A stretch of DNA of 8,361 bases from an uncultured Actinomycetes bacterium (GCA_903960645.1 CAJCBN010000304.1:1-8361); one strand, 5' to 3'; shown: positions 1 to 6,426, numbered from the stretch's first letter. The notes: a model not told the origin generated them from the letters alone. Translations and numbers: made by a program.

Positions 1-810
1 CCGATCGGCAGCACCGACGTGCCGGTGGGCACCGACGGTCGCTCCGGCACGGCACGCTGGAACCTGCGTCTGCGCCAGCGGCTCCTGCTGCCCGGCGTCT
101 TCCGCCTGCGCGCCACCGTCACCGACGGCGCCGGCAACATCGGTACGTCCGACGTGCGTCTGCTCCGCGTGCAGCGTGCGGTGCAGGCGCGCATCATCTA
201 CTCCCTGCCCGACGCGGGCAAGGTGATCGGCCTCAGCTTCGACGACTGCGGCAGCGACGCCGATATGCAGCGCATCGTCAACGCCTTCCGGCAGGCCAAG
301 GCGAAGACCACGTTCTTCTGCAACGGCGTCAACGTGCGTGGCAATGTCCGCGCCGATCGGGCGGCTCTGGCCGCCGGCAACACGATCGGCTCCCACACCT
401 GGTCCCATCCCGAACTGCCACGCCTGTCGTACGCCGAGCAGGTCAGCCAGATTCAGGGCGACACCGACATCTGGTGGCGCACCGCCAAGGCCGCGCCGAT
501 GCCGTTCTTCCGGCCGCCGTACGGCCTCCACGACGCCACGACCGTGCGCGCGGTTGGCGACGCCGGCTTTGCCTGGCTCGTGCTCTGGAACGTCGATCCG
601 TCCGACTATCTGATGCCCGCCCGTGACGAACTCGTCCGCCGCGTCGTCAAGAACGCCCGGCCCGGAGCGATCGTCGTGCTGCACGCCAACGCGAATACCG
701 CCGCCGCCGTGCCCGACATGATCCGCGCGCTGCGCGCCAAGGGGCTCGAGCCGAAGTCCCTCGACGAGATGTTCGGCTCCGCCGCGTACCTCGCACCCGT
801 CAGCGGGTGA
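1..810 (+). CDS. Polysaccharide deacetylase (NodB domain), 5' end outside window
   Basis: Metal-dependent carbohydrate-esterase-4 type enzyme that removes N-acetyl (or O-acetyl) groups from a cell-wall or surface polysaccharide. The reading frame is open from nt 1, so the gene begins upstream; the in-frame GTG at 19 is probably not the true start. The first ~60 codons end in a strand-rich stretch with TDGAGN, typical of bacterial Ig-like domains. The NodB domain starts near nt 217. Visible motifs: SFDDC (Asp 241-243 as catalytic base, Asp 244-246 as metal ligand), SHTWSH (metal-binding His at 394 and 406), RPPYG at 511, WNVDPSDY at 586 and a C-terminal LH (His at 682). All catalytic positions are present, so it should be active. 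Variations are Cys where TFDDG has Gly, and DPSDY where DxxDW is common. An extracellular location is likely from the Ig-like part, but the signal-peptide region is not visible. The true substrate cannot be told. It converges with and overlaps the thiED stop by 11 bp. Confidence 0.9.
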   Translation, partial: PIGSTDVPVGTDGRSGTARWNLRLRQRLLLPGVFRLRATVTDGAGNIGTSDVRLLRVQRAVQARIIYSLPDAGKVIGLSFDDCGSDADMQRIVNAFRQAKAKTTFFCNGVNVRGNVRADRAALAAGNTIGSHTWSHPELPRLSYAEQVSQIQGDTDIWWRTAKAAPMPFFRPPYGLHDATTVRAVGDAGFAWLVLWNVDPSDYLMPARDELVRRVVKNARPGAIVVLHANANTAAAVPDMIRALRAKGLEPKSLDEMFGSAAYLAPVSG

Positions 811-2212
811 CGTCGACCGGGCCAGCACCGGCCCCGTAGCCGCGGCCGTGCAGCACGGCGCGCGAGGCCGTCGCCTTGGCGTGCGCCGCCGCCTCGGGCA
901 GCGGCATGCCGCCGCCAAGCAGCGTGGCGAGCGTGGAGGCGTAGGTGCAGCCGGCGCCGTGCGTCGTGGCGACCGGATGCCGCACTCCGGGTAGCTCATG
1001 GACCCCCTCAGCGGTGCAGAGCACGTCGGCCGCCGACGGACCGTGCCCACCCGTCACGATCACCGCGCAGCCGCACAGGTCATGGATCGCCGTGGCCAGT
1101 TCGCGGGCATCTTCCGATGCGCTGTCGGCCAAGAGCTGCGCCTCGAAGAGGTTCGGCGTCGTGACCGTCGCCAAGGGCAGCAGGCGCTCCCGCACGAGTC
1201 GGACGGCGTCAGCGTCGAGGAGGCTGGCACCCGACTCGGCCCGCATCACCGGATCGACCACGATCGGCACGAGCAGCGTGGGATCCAGCGTGGCGAGCAG
1301 GTCCGCGACGGCCGCCACCACGTCAGCCGAGCCGAGCATGCCCGTCTTGATTGCGTCGACGCCGATGTCGTCGATGACCACGCGGGCCTGCTGGACCACG
1401 AACGCCGGCGGCACCGGATGCACTCCGTGCACGCCGAGCGTGTCCTGGGCGGTCAGCGCGGTAATCGCCATCAGCGGGTAGCCGCCAGCGGCGACAATCG
1501 CCTTGCTATCCGCCTGAACGCCGGCCGCGCCGCCCGAGTCGCTGCCGGCGATGGTGAGCACGCGCGGTGCGGTATCGAGCGCATCCAGCAGTCCACGCAC
1601 GGCCTCAGCCGGGTCCACAGCCTCGGCAAGCTCGCGCACGGCGGCGATCCGACGTACCCCCAGCGCGGCGGCTCGGCGCACGCGCTGCGGGTCGAGGCCA
1701 CCCAGCGCGAACCACGGGATCGTCGCCTCGTGCACCGCAGCCACGGCGGCCGCGAGCCCGGTGGGTTCCCGATCGGGCTTCGTGGGTGTAGCCCAGAGCG
1801 GGCTGACGGAGGCGTAGTCCGCACCTTCGGCGGCGGCCTGCGCGAGCGCCTCGCCGCCCCGGCTGGTGCGACCGACGATGGCCTCGGGCCCCACGATCGC
1901 CCGCGCCCAGGCGAGCGTGCCGTCGTCCTGCCCGAGGTGCACGCCGTCTGCGTCGACCAGGGCCGCGAGCTCAGGATCGTCGTTGATGATCAGCAGGGCA
2001 CCCGCTTCGCGGGCGGCAGCGGCGCAGGCTCGGCCGGCGGCGATCAGCCCCTCACGATCGAGCGTGCGATCGCGCAGCTGGAAGACGGTGGCGCCGGCGG
2101 CGGCGCAGCGGGGAATCGCCTCCGCCAGCGTGCCCGAGCGCAATGCCGCTGGACCGATCACGTAGAGCTGCGAGTCCTCAAGGATGCGCAGGCGCTCGGC
2201 CCGCGTCCTCAT
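800..2212 (-). CDS. thiED: Bifunctional thiamine-phosphate synthase / HMP-P kinase (ThiE-ThiD fusion)
   Basis: A 470-residue protein with two complete enzymes. Residues ~13-210 are ThiE, which joins HMP pyrophosphate to thiazole phosphate, releasing PPi and giving thiamine phosphate. Motifs: QLRDR at 45-49, INDD at 76-79, GVHLGQDD at 90-97, TPTK at 142-145 and ALGGL at 169-173. Residues ~216-470 are ThiD, which phosphorylates HMP and then HMP-P. Motifs: AGSDSGGAAG at 222-231, KTGMLG at 289-294, VDPVM at 319-323, TPNLFEA at 352-358 and THGAGC at 417-422, with the Cys typical of ThiD. Both halves look intact, so one polypeptide makes and uses HMP-PP. The start is the ATG at 2212-2210 because it forms ATGA with the thiG stop; an upstream in-frame ATG at 2311 lies deep in thiG and is rejected. 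There is no good SD, so translation probably depends on reinitiation from thiG. It is the last gene of the thi operon. Order ThiE then ThiD differs from the ThiD-ThiE order of plant TH1 proteins. Confidence 0.95.
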   Translation of the reverse strand: MRTRAERLRILEDSQLYVIGPAALRSGTLAEAIPRCAAAGATVFQLRDRTLDREGLIAAGRACAAAAREAGALLIINDDPELAALVDADGVHLGQDDGTLAWARAIVGPEAIVGRTSRGGEALAQAAAEGADYASVSPLWATPTKPDREPTGLAAAVAAVHEATIPWFALGGLDPQRVRRAAALGVRRIAAVRELAEAVDPAEAVRGLLDALDTAPRVLTIAGSDSGGAAGVQADSKAIVAAGGYPLMAITALTAQDTLGVHGVHPVPPAFVVQQARVVIDDIGVDAIKTGMLGSADVVAAVADLLATLDPTLLVPIVVDPVMRAESGASLLDADAVRLVRERLLPLATVTTPNLFEAQLLADSASEDARELATAIHDLCGCAVIVTGGHGPSAADVLCTAEGVHELPGVRHPVATTHGAGCTYASTLATLLGGGMPLPEAAAHAKATASRAVLHGRGYGAGAGPVDVTR

Positions 2213-3009
2213 GCGGCGGTGCCCGGTCCCAGATCGGGACGGCCCGCATCCGGAGTGGAGGCGTTGGCGTAGCGACGTCGCGGGACGCGGCCCGCGCCAG
2301 CGGCGAGCCACCCGGCCTCGACCGCGAGGCGGAAGGCACGCGCCATCTCCACCGGCTGCTCCGAGCGGCTGATGGCGGTCGCGGCCAGAATCGCGTCGCA
2401 GCCGAGCTCAAGTGCAAGGGCCGCGTCGGAGGCAGTGCCGATACCGGCGTCGAGCACGACCGGGACGGTGACCGCCTCGCGGAGGAGCGAGATCGCGTGG
2501 GGGTTGAGGATGCCGAGGCCACTGCCGATCGGCGAGCCGAGCGGCATGACCGCGACGCAGCCCGCCTCCTCCAGCTGCCGCGCGAGGATCGAGTCGTCGC
2601 TGGTGTACGGGAAGACCTGGAAGCCGTCCGCAACCAAGGTGCGCGCCGCCTCGAGCGTGCCGATCGGATCGGGCAGGAGCGTCTGCTCGTGGCCGATCAC
2701 CTCGAGCTTGACCCAGTTCGTGTCCAGCGCCTCGCGGGCCAGCTGCGCCGTGGTCACGGCCGCGGCCGCGGTGTAGCAGCCCGCCGTGTTCGGCAAGACG
2801 CGCGCACCGGCCGCCGTGATCGCCTCGAGCAGTCCCGGCGGCGCCTGTTCGATCCGCCGCATCGCGACGGTGACCATGTCGGCACCGCTCGCCGCCAGTG
2901 CGGCGCTGAAGGTGGGGAGGTCGGCAAAGCCGCCGGAGCCCAGGATCAGCCGCGAGGTGAGGTGCTCACCCGCAACTTCCCAATGGCGCTCATCCACCGG
3001 CGGTTGCAC
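2209..3009 (-). CDS. thiG: Thiazole synthase
   Basis: Makes the thiazole phosphate carboxylate half of thiamine from deoxyxylulose 5-phosphate, dehydroglycine/iminoacetate and sulfur carried on ThiS thiocarboxylate. The 266-residue TIM-barrel protein matches the family length. Visible motifs: TSRLILGSG at 18-26, NTAGCYTA at 74-81, WVKLEVIG at 99-106 (Lys101 is the expected Schiff-base lysine), PYTSDD at 134-139, MPLGSPIGSG at 155-164, LDAGIGTASDAA at 186-197 and the C-terminal VEAGWLAAGAGR. I chose the GTG at 3009-3007: GGAGG at 3020-3016 lies 6 nt upstream. The next in-frame GTG (2997) is too far from that SD, and the ATGs at 3030/3027 have no SD. This start overlaps the end of thiS by 20 bp, and the SD sits inside the thiS codons for its VVEVV tail. 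The stop overlaps the thiED start as ATGA. The source of dehydroglycine (ThiO or ThiH) is not in the window. Confidence 0.95.
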   Translation of the reverse strand: MQPPVDERHWEVAGEHLTSRLILGSGGFADLPTFSAALAASGADMVTVAMRRIEQAPPGLLEAITAAGARVLPNTAGCYTAAAAVTTAQLAREALDTNWVKLEVIGHEQTLLPDPIGTLEAARTLVADGFQVFPYTSDDSILARQLEEAGCVAVMPLGSPIGSGLGILNPHAISLLREAVTVPVVLDAGIGTASDAALALELGCDAILAATAISRSEQPVEMARAFRLAVEAGWLAAGAGRVPRRRYANASTPDAGRPDLGPGTAA

Positions 3010-3223
3010 GAACCACCTCCACGACATCATCAGCGCTGACGGGCACCTCGGCCCAGACGGCCCGGGGCACGACCGCGCCGCCGTGGGCGATCGCCACGCC
3101 GCGCTCGTCGTCGTCGAGGCCGCACAGCCGGGCGACGTCGAGGATCGTCGCGCCGTCGGATACGTCGCGCGGAGCGCCGTTGACAACGACGGTGATGCGC
3201 GGGACTCCGTTTGTGGGTTCCAT
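2990..3223 (-). CDS. thiS: Sulfur carrier protein ThiS
   Basis: Small ubiquitin-like (beta-grasp) sulfur carrier of 77 residues, close to the usual 64-75. It ends exactly in Gly-Gly (RATAGG), the tail that is adenylated and then converted to a thiocarboxylate before giving its sulfur to ThiG. The body shows the expected features: VVVNGAPRDV near residues 12-21, ATILDVARLCGL at 25-36, VAIAHGGAVVPR at 43-54 and DDVVEVVRATAGG at the end. The ATG at 3223 has a clear SD, GGAGG at 3236-3232, 8 nt upstream. That SD forms the 3' edge of the TPP riboswitch aptamer, so translation should be blocked when TPP binds. It is the first gene of the operon and overlaps thiG. The ThiF-type activating enzyme and the cysteine desulfurase partner are not in the window. 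Confidence 0.95.
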   Translation of the reverse strand: MEPTNGVPRITVVVNGAPRDVSDGATILDVARLCGLDDDERGVAIAHGGAVVPRAVWAEVPVSADDVVEVVRATAGG

Positions 3224-3225
3224 AC

Positions 3226-3313
3226 GAGCTTCCTCCGCTGGTCTCAGCCAGATCAGGTTCCGCGGTCGCAGGGCGCACCCTGCCTCTCAGTCCCCGCTGG
3301 GACTCCCGCGCTC
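3226..3313 (-). promoter_or_regulatory. TPP riboswitch (THI-box) upstream of thiS
   Basis: Read on the minus strand, the leader has all parts of a thiamine pyrophosphate aptamer. P1 is GAGC (3313-3310) pairing with GCTC (3229-3226). P2 is CGCGG with CCGCG. P3 is GTCCC-AGCG-GGGAC, followed by the conserved CTGAGAG. An optional P3a hairpin is GCAGGG-TGCG-CCCTGC. P4/P5 are in AACCTGATCTGG-CTGAGA-CCAGCGGAGGAAG. The invariant CTGAGA, CCTGATCTGG and CCAGCG segments are present almost letter for letter. The 3' conserved segment includes the thiS SD (GGAGG), and the P1 3' strand lies between SD and ATG. There is no room for a separate terminator or anti-SD stem, so TPP binding itself should hide the ribosome-binding site. 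Control of translation is an inference from this geometry; the identity of the aptamer is very secure. Confidence 0.96.
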
Positions 3314-3327
3314 TGTGCTGCACCATA
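3314..3327 (-). promoter_or_regulatory. Candidate thi operon promoter -10 box and start site
   Basis: On the minus strand TATGGT (3327-3322) fits TAnnnT. A start 6-8 nt downstream (A at 3316 or 3314) would fall just before the 5' strand of riboswitch P1, which is where an aptamer-only leader should begin. No convincing -35 hexamer is found 16-18 nt upstream, so support rests on the -10 and its spacing to the aptamer. Confidence 0.4.
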
Positions 3328-3402
3328 GACGACGACCGACGACTGCGCACGACACCTGCTGATACCCTCCGCGGGCTGTCATCTGCGGCAGTTACACGAT
3401 TC

Positions 3403-3408
3403 AAGGAG
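3403..3408 (+). promoter_or_regulatory. Shine-Dalgarno of hppA
   Basis: AAGGAG lies 13 nt before the hppA ATG at 3422. The spacing is longer than the usual 5-9 nt, but no other in-frame start fits it better and the N-terminus matches the family, so the start is kept. Between this site and the thi promoter (about 3328-3402) I see no convincing hppA promoter; TACCCT at 3363-3368 is a weak -10 candidate. Confidence 0.55.
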
Positions 3409-3421
3409 CTGGTCCGAAGCG

Positions 3422-5539
3422 ATGTCCACGTTCTTCGGCGAACACGCCGTGCTGATCGCGCTCATCTGTGGCGCGATCACTGTCATCTACGGTCTGATCC
3501 TGACCCGCTGGGTCCTCTCGAAGCCCGATGGCGACGAGAAGATGCGCGAGATCGCGGCAGCCATTCAAGAGGGCGCCTCGGCCTACCTCAGCCGCCAGTA
3601 CCGCACCGTCGCGATCGTCGCGGTGGTGCTTGCCCTGATCCTGCTGTTCGTGCCGGATCTCGGTGGCTGGAGGGTCGCCGTCGGCTTCCTGATCGGCGCC
3701 ATCCTGTCGGCCGCCGCTGGCTTCATCGGCATGAACGTCGCCGTGCGAGCCAACGTGCGCACCGCCGAGGCAGCCAAGAAGGGCCTCGGCCCGGCGCTCG
3801 ACGTGGCCTTCAAGGGCGGCACCGTCACCGGCATCCTCGTCGTGGGCCTCGGCCTCATCGGCGTCGCCGGCTACTACGGCATCCTGCTCGCCACCGGGAC
3901 AGAGCAGTCCGCGGCGCTGTACGGCCTCGTCGGCCTCGGCTTCGGCGGCTCGCTGATCTCCGTCTTCGCCCGCGTGGGCGGCGGCATCTTCACGAAGGGC
4001 GCCGACGTCGGCGCCGACCTCGTCGGCAAGATCGAGGCCGGTATCCCCGAGGACGACCCGCGTAACCCGGCCGTGATCGCCGACAACGTCGGCGACAACG
4101 TCGGTGACGACGCCGGCATGGCCGCCGACCTCTTCGAGACCTACGCGGTCTCGCTGGTCGCCGCCATGCTGCTGCTCAGCCAGCTGACCGACGGCAACGA
4201 GGCGCTCGTGGGCCTGCCGCTGATCCTCGGCGGTCTGTCCGGCCTGGCCTCGATCGTGGGCACCCTGTTCGTGCGCGTCAAGGAGGGCGGCTCCGTCATG
4301 GGCGCGCTCTACCGCGGCGTGCTGATCTCCGCCGTCATCTCGGCGATTCTGTTCATCCCGGCCATCTTCGGCCTCGACAAGCAGATCATGGCCAACGCGG
4401 CCGCGCTCGGTGATACCACGACCGGCAAGATCTTCGCCTGCGCGATGATCGGCCTGATCATCACCGCGCTCCTGATGGCGATCACCGAGTACTACACCGG
4501 CACGAAGTGGAAGCCGGTCCAGGAGGTCGCAGAGGCCTCGACCACGGGCCACGCCACGAACATCATCGCGGGTCTCGGCTTCTCCATGCAGGCCACCGCG
4601 CTGCCCGTCGTCGTCATCGGCGGCGGCATCCTGATCTCCAACTGGCTCGCCGGCCTGGCGGGTATCGCCATCGCCGTCGTCGCCATGCTCTCGATGGCGG
4701 GTGTGATCATCGCCCTCGACGCGTTCGGTCCGGTTACGGATAACGCCGGTGGCATCGCCGAGATGGCGGGGCTCCCGGAAGAGGTACGCAGCAAGGTGAC
4801 CGACCCGCTCGACGCGGTCGGCAACACCACGAAGGCCGTCACGAAGGGCTATGCGATCGGCTCCGCCGCGCTCGCCGCCGTGATCCTGTTCGCCTCGTAC
4901 AAGGACGAGCTGGTCCTGAAGCTGACCGAGGGCGGCAAGGGTGCGATCGCCGAGAGTCTGCGCTTCGACCTCGCCGATCCGTGGGTGATCGTCGGCCTCC
5001 TGGTCGGCGGTGCCATGCCGTTCGTGTTCGCATCCTTCTGCATGAGCGCCGTCGGCAAGGCCGGCAAGGCGGTCGTCGAGGAGGTGCGCCGGCAGTTCCG
5101 CGAGAAGCCGGGCATCATGGACTACAGCGAGCGTCCCGAGTACGGCACGTGCGTCGACATCGTCACGCGCGTCGCGCTCCGCGAGATGCTCGTCCCGGCC
5201 GCGATCCCGATCGTGATTCCGATCCTGGTCGGCCTGCTCGTGATCTGGACGGACAGCGCCCTGCAGATGCTGGGCGGACTGCTCGTGGGCACGATCGTGA
5301 CCGGTCTCTTCCTCGCCATCTCGATGACCTCGGGCGGCGGCGCCTGGGACAACGCGAAGAAGCTGATCGAGGACGGCGCCCATGGTGGCAAGGGCTCGAT
5401 CGCGCATCAGGCCGCCATCACCGGCGACACGGTCGGCGATCCCTACAAGGACACCGCCGGCCCGGCCATCAACCCGATGATCAAGATCGCCAACATCGTG
5501 GCCATCCTGATCATCCCCGCGCTGGTCGCACTGGTCTAA
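3422..5539 (+). CDS. hppA: Membrane proton-pumping pyrophosphatase, K+-independent type
   Basis: Integral membrane enzyme of 705 residues that couples hydrolysis of pyrophosphate to outward or vacuolar-type proton pumping. The protein is mostly hydrophobic, consistent with the ~16 helices of this family, with the first at residues ~8-28. Signature motifs: EGASAYLSRQYRT near 57-69; DVGADLVGK at 195-203; EDDPRNPAVIADNVGDNVGDDAG beginning at 210, with the Asp-rich Mg-PPi site; DNAGGIAEM around 440-448; and GDPYKDTAGPAINP at 672-685. GNTTKA carries Lys471, where K+-dependent enzymes have Ala; the whole stretch resembles type II (AVP2-like) pumps, so it should be a K+-independent H+ pump. All catalytic Asp clusters are present. 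The ATG at 3422 has AAGGAG at 3403-3408, 13 nt away, a rather long spacing. The gene is divergent from the thi operon and stands alone, ending in a strong hairpin. PPi from many biosynthetic steps is its substrate; a specific link to thiamine synthesis is not implied. Confidence 0.97.
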   Translation: MSTFFGEHAVLIALICGAITVIYGLILTRWVLSKPDGDEKMREIAAAIQEGASAYLSRQYRTVAIVAVVLALILLFVPDLGGWRVAVGFLIGAILSAAAGFIGMNVAVRANVRTAEAAKKGLGPALDVAFKGGTVTGILVVGLGLIGVAGYYGILLATGTEQSAALYGLVGLGFGGSLISVFARVGGGIFTKGADVGADLVGKIEAGIPEDDPRNPAVIADNVGDNVGDDAGMAADLFETYAVSLVAAMLLLSQLTDGNEALVGLPLILGGLSGLASIVGTLFVRVKEGGSVMGALYRGVLISAVISAILFIPAIFGLDKQIMANAAALGDTTTGKIFACAMIGLIITALLMAITEYYTGTKWKPVQEVAEASTTGHATNIIAGLGFSMQATALPVVVIGGGILISNWLAGLAGIAIAVVAMLSMAGVIIALDAFGPVTDNAGGIAEMAGLPEEVRSKVTDPLDAVGNTTKAVTKGYAIGSAALAAVILFASYKDELVLKLTEGGKGAIAESLRFDLADPWVIVGLLVGGAMPFVFASFCMSAVGKAGKAVVEEVRRQFREKPGIMDYSERPEYGTCVDIVTRVALREMLVPAAIPIVIPILVGLLVIWTDSALQMLGGLLVGTIVTGLFLAISMTSGGGAWDNAKKLIEDGAHGGKGSIAHQAAITGDTVGDPYKDTAGPAINPMIKIANIVAILIIPALVALV

Positions 5540-5545
5540 GCGGTA

Positions 5546-5578
5546 CGGCTCCCTCCGCGCAGTGCGCGGAGGGAGCCG
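5546..5578 (+). terminator. hppA transcription terminator hairpin
   Basis: Perfect inverted repeat starting 6 nt after the hppA stop: a 15-bp stem (5546-5560 with 5564-5578) around a 3-nt loop AGT. The stem is almost all G/C. No U tract follows, as is common for terminators in high-GC actinobacteria. Position directly behind a single gene makes a terminator the natural reading. The stem is symmetric, so it might also stop transcription arriving from the SDR gene on the other strand. Confidence 0.8.
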
Positions 5579-5608
5579 ATTCCCGCTCTGGCCGTGCCGG
5601 CGACGGCG

Positions 5609-5655
5609 TTGGCTGTCCCCGGGCGACCGCCCGGAGACACATCACGCGCAGCCAA
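5609..5655. repeat. Nested inverted repeat between hppA and SDR gene
   Basis: An outer 7-bp stem TTGGCTG (5609-5615) with CAGCCAA (5649-5655) encloses an inner hairpin CCGGGC-GACC-GCCCGG (5619-5634). The inner stem can be lengthened by TGTC/GACA across one C-A mismatch (5614-5639), which competes with the outer stem for two bases. It lies 42 nt past the SDR stop on the minus strand, so it may be that gene's terminator; no U tract follows on either strand. A structured RNA or protein site is the other reading. Confidence 0.5.
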
Positions 5656-5696
5656 GGCCCAGGCCGGACATCCCTTTCGGCGTAGCCGCCCGGACG

Positions 5697-6413
5697 TCAG
5701 ATGCCGGCGAGCAGACCGCCGTCGACCGGCAGGGCGACTCCCGTCACCCACGCCGCATCGTCGGAGCCGAGGTAGACGAACGCGCTGGCGATATCCGCCG
5801 GCGTGCCCAGTCGGCCGATCGGGTGGAGCCCCGTCGCGAAGGCGCGCACGGCGTCGGGGTCGTCCTGATCCGCTAGGAACGTCTCGAGCATCGGCGTCTC
5901 GGTGAAGCCCGGGCAGACGCAGTTGGCGCGAATGCCGTGCGGTGCACCGTCGATAGCGATGCACTTCGTGAGCATCACGACGCCAGCCTTGGTGGCGCAG
6001 TAGGCGGCCTGGTTGGCGCTGCCGTCCAAGCCGACGACCGAGCCGGTCAGGAGGACGGTGCCCTGCGAGGCCTGCAGGTGCGGCCAGGCGGCGCGCACGA
6101 AGCGGTGGACACTGGTGAGGTTGATCGCGACGGTGTCATCCCAGGCCGCATCGTCCAGCTCGGCGAGCGTGCCGACAGCGGGACGGGCGGCGTTGAGCAC
6201 GAGCAGGTCAAGGCCGCCGAGGCGCTCGACCGTGGTCTGCACTGCCGCAGCGATCTGCGCACCGTCACGGATGTCGGCCGTGACATCGCCGCCCTCGCGA
6301 TCCACGTTGACGACCTCGGCACCCTCGGCGCGAAAGCGCTCGACGATGCCCGCGCCGATCCCGGATGTGCCTCCGGTGATCAGCGCCCGCTTGCCCTGCA
6401 ATCGGTTTCCCAT
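5697..6413 (-). CDS. SDR-family NAD(H)-dependent oxidoreductase
   Basis: Classical short-chain dehydrogenase/reductase of 238 residues, a normal length. It has a single Rossmann domain: TGGTSGIG at 13-20 binds the dinucleotide, Asp38 at the end of the second strand favours NAD(H) over NADP(H), and Asp47-Ile48 contacts adenine. NAA at 74-76 replaces the more usual NNAG. The catalytic set is complete: Asn98, Ser125, Tyr138 and Lys142 (YCATK), with PGFTETPM following. The family covers many alcohols, sugars, steroids and acyl carriers, so the substrate cannot be assigned; FabG-like, sugar or cyclic-ketone dehydrogenases are all possible. It lies 45 nt downstream of hom on the same strand, but it seems to have its own promoter and no SD. 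No functional link to threonine synthesis is evident. Confidence 0.9.
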   Translation of the reverse strand: MGNRLQGKRALITGGTSGIGAGIVERFRAEGAEVVNVDREGGDVTADIRDGAQIAAAVQTTVERLGGLDLLVLNAARPAVGTLAELDDAAWDDTVAINLTSVHRFVRAAWPHLQASQGTVLLTGSVVGLDGSANQAAYCATKAGVVMLTKCIAIDGAPHGIRANCVCPGFTETPMLETFLADQDDPDAVRAFATGLHPIGRLGTPADIASAFVYLGSDDAAWVTGVALPVDGGLLAGI

Positions 6414-6426
6414 GGCCGCGATTCTA
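6414..6426 (-). promoter_or_regulatory. Putative -10 box for leaderless SDR transcript
   Basis: On the minus strand TAGAAT (6426-6421), five of six matches to TATAAT, ends 7 nt before the SDR ATG at 6413. A start at the usual distance would coincide with the A of the ATG, giving an mRNA without a 5' leader. In keeping with this, no Shine-Dalgarno lies upstream of the ATG. The -35 region is weak (CTGCAC with 16-nt spacing). Confidence 0.55.

Noticed and set aside
998..2272. A 424-codon open frame on the plus strand, antisense to thiED
   Set aside because: No domain signal and composition typical of an antisense shadow; thiED carries all ThiE and ThiD motifs.
2213..2311. A longer thiED start at the ATG at 2311
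   Set aside because: It would add 33 Arg-rich residues with no family match, encoded within thiG. The ATGA junction at 2212-2209 is the better start.
3325..3345. Repeated GACGAC/CGACGAC units in the hppA-thi gap, as an operator
   Set aside because: Short and irregular, and simple repeats of this kind are common by chance in such GC-rich DNA; no dyad symmetry was found.
3401..5407. A 668-codon open frame on the minus strand, antisense to hppA
   Set aside because: Its product is rich in Arg, Asp, His, Glu and Gly with no recognisable domain, as expected for the complement of a high-GC gene. HppA on the other strand matches its family along its whole length.
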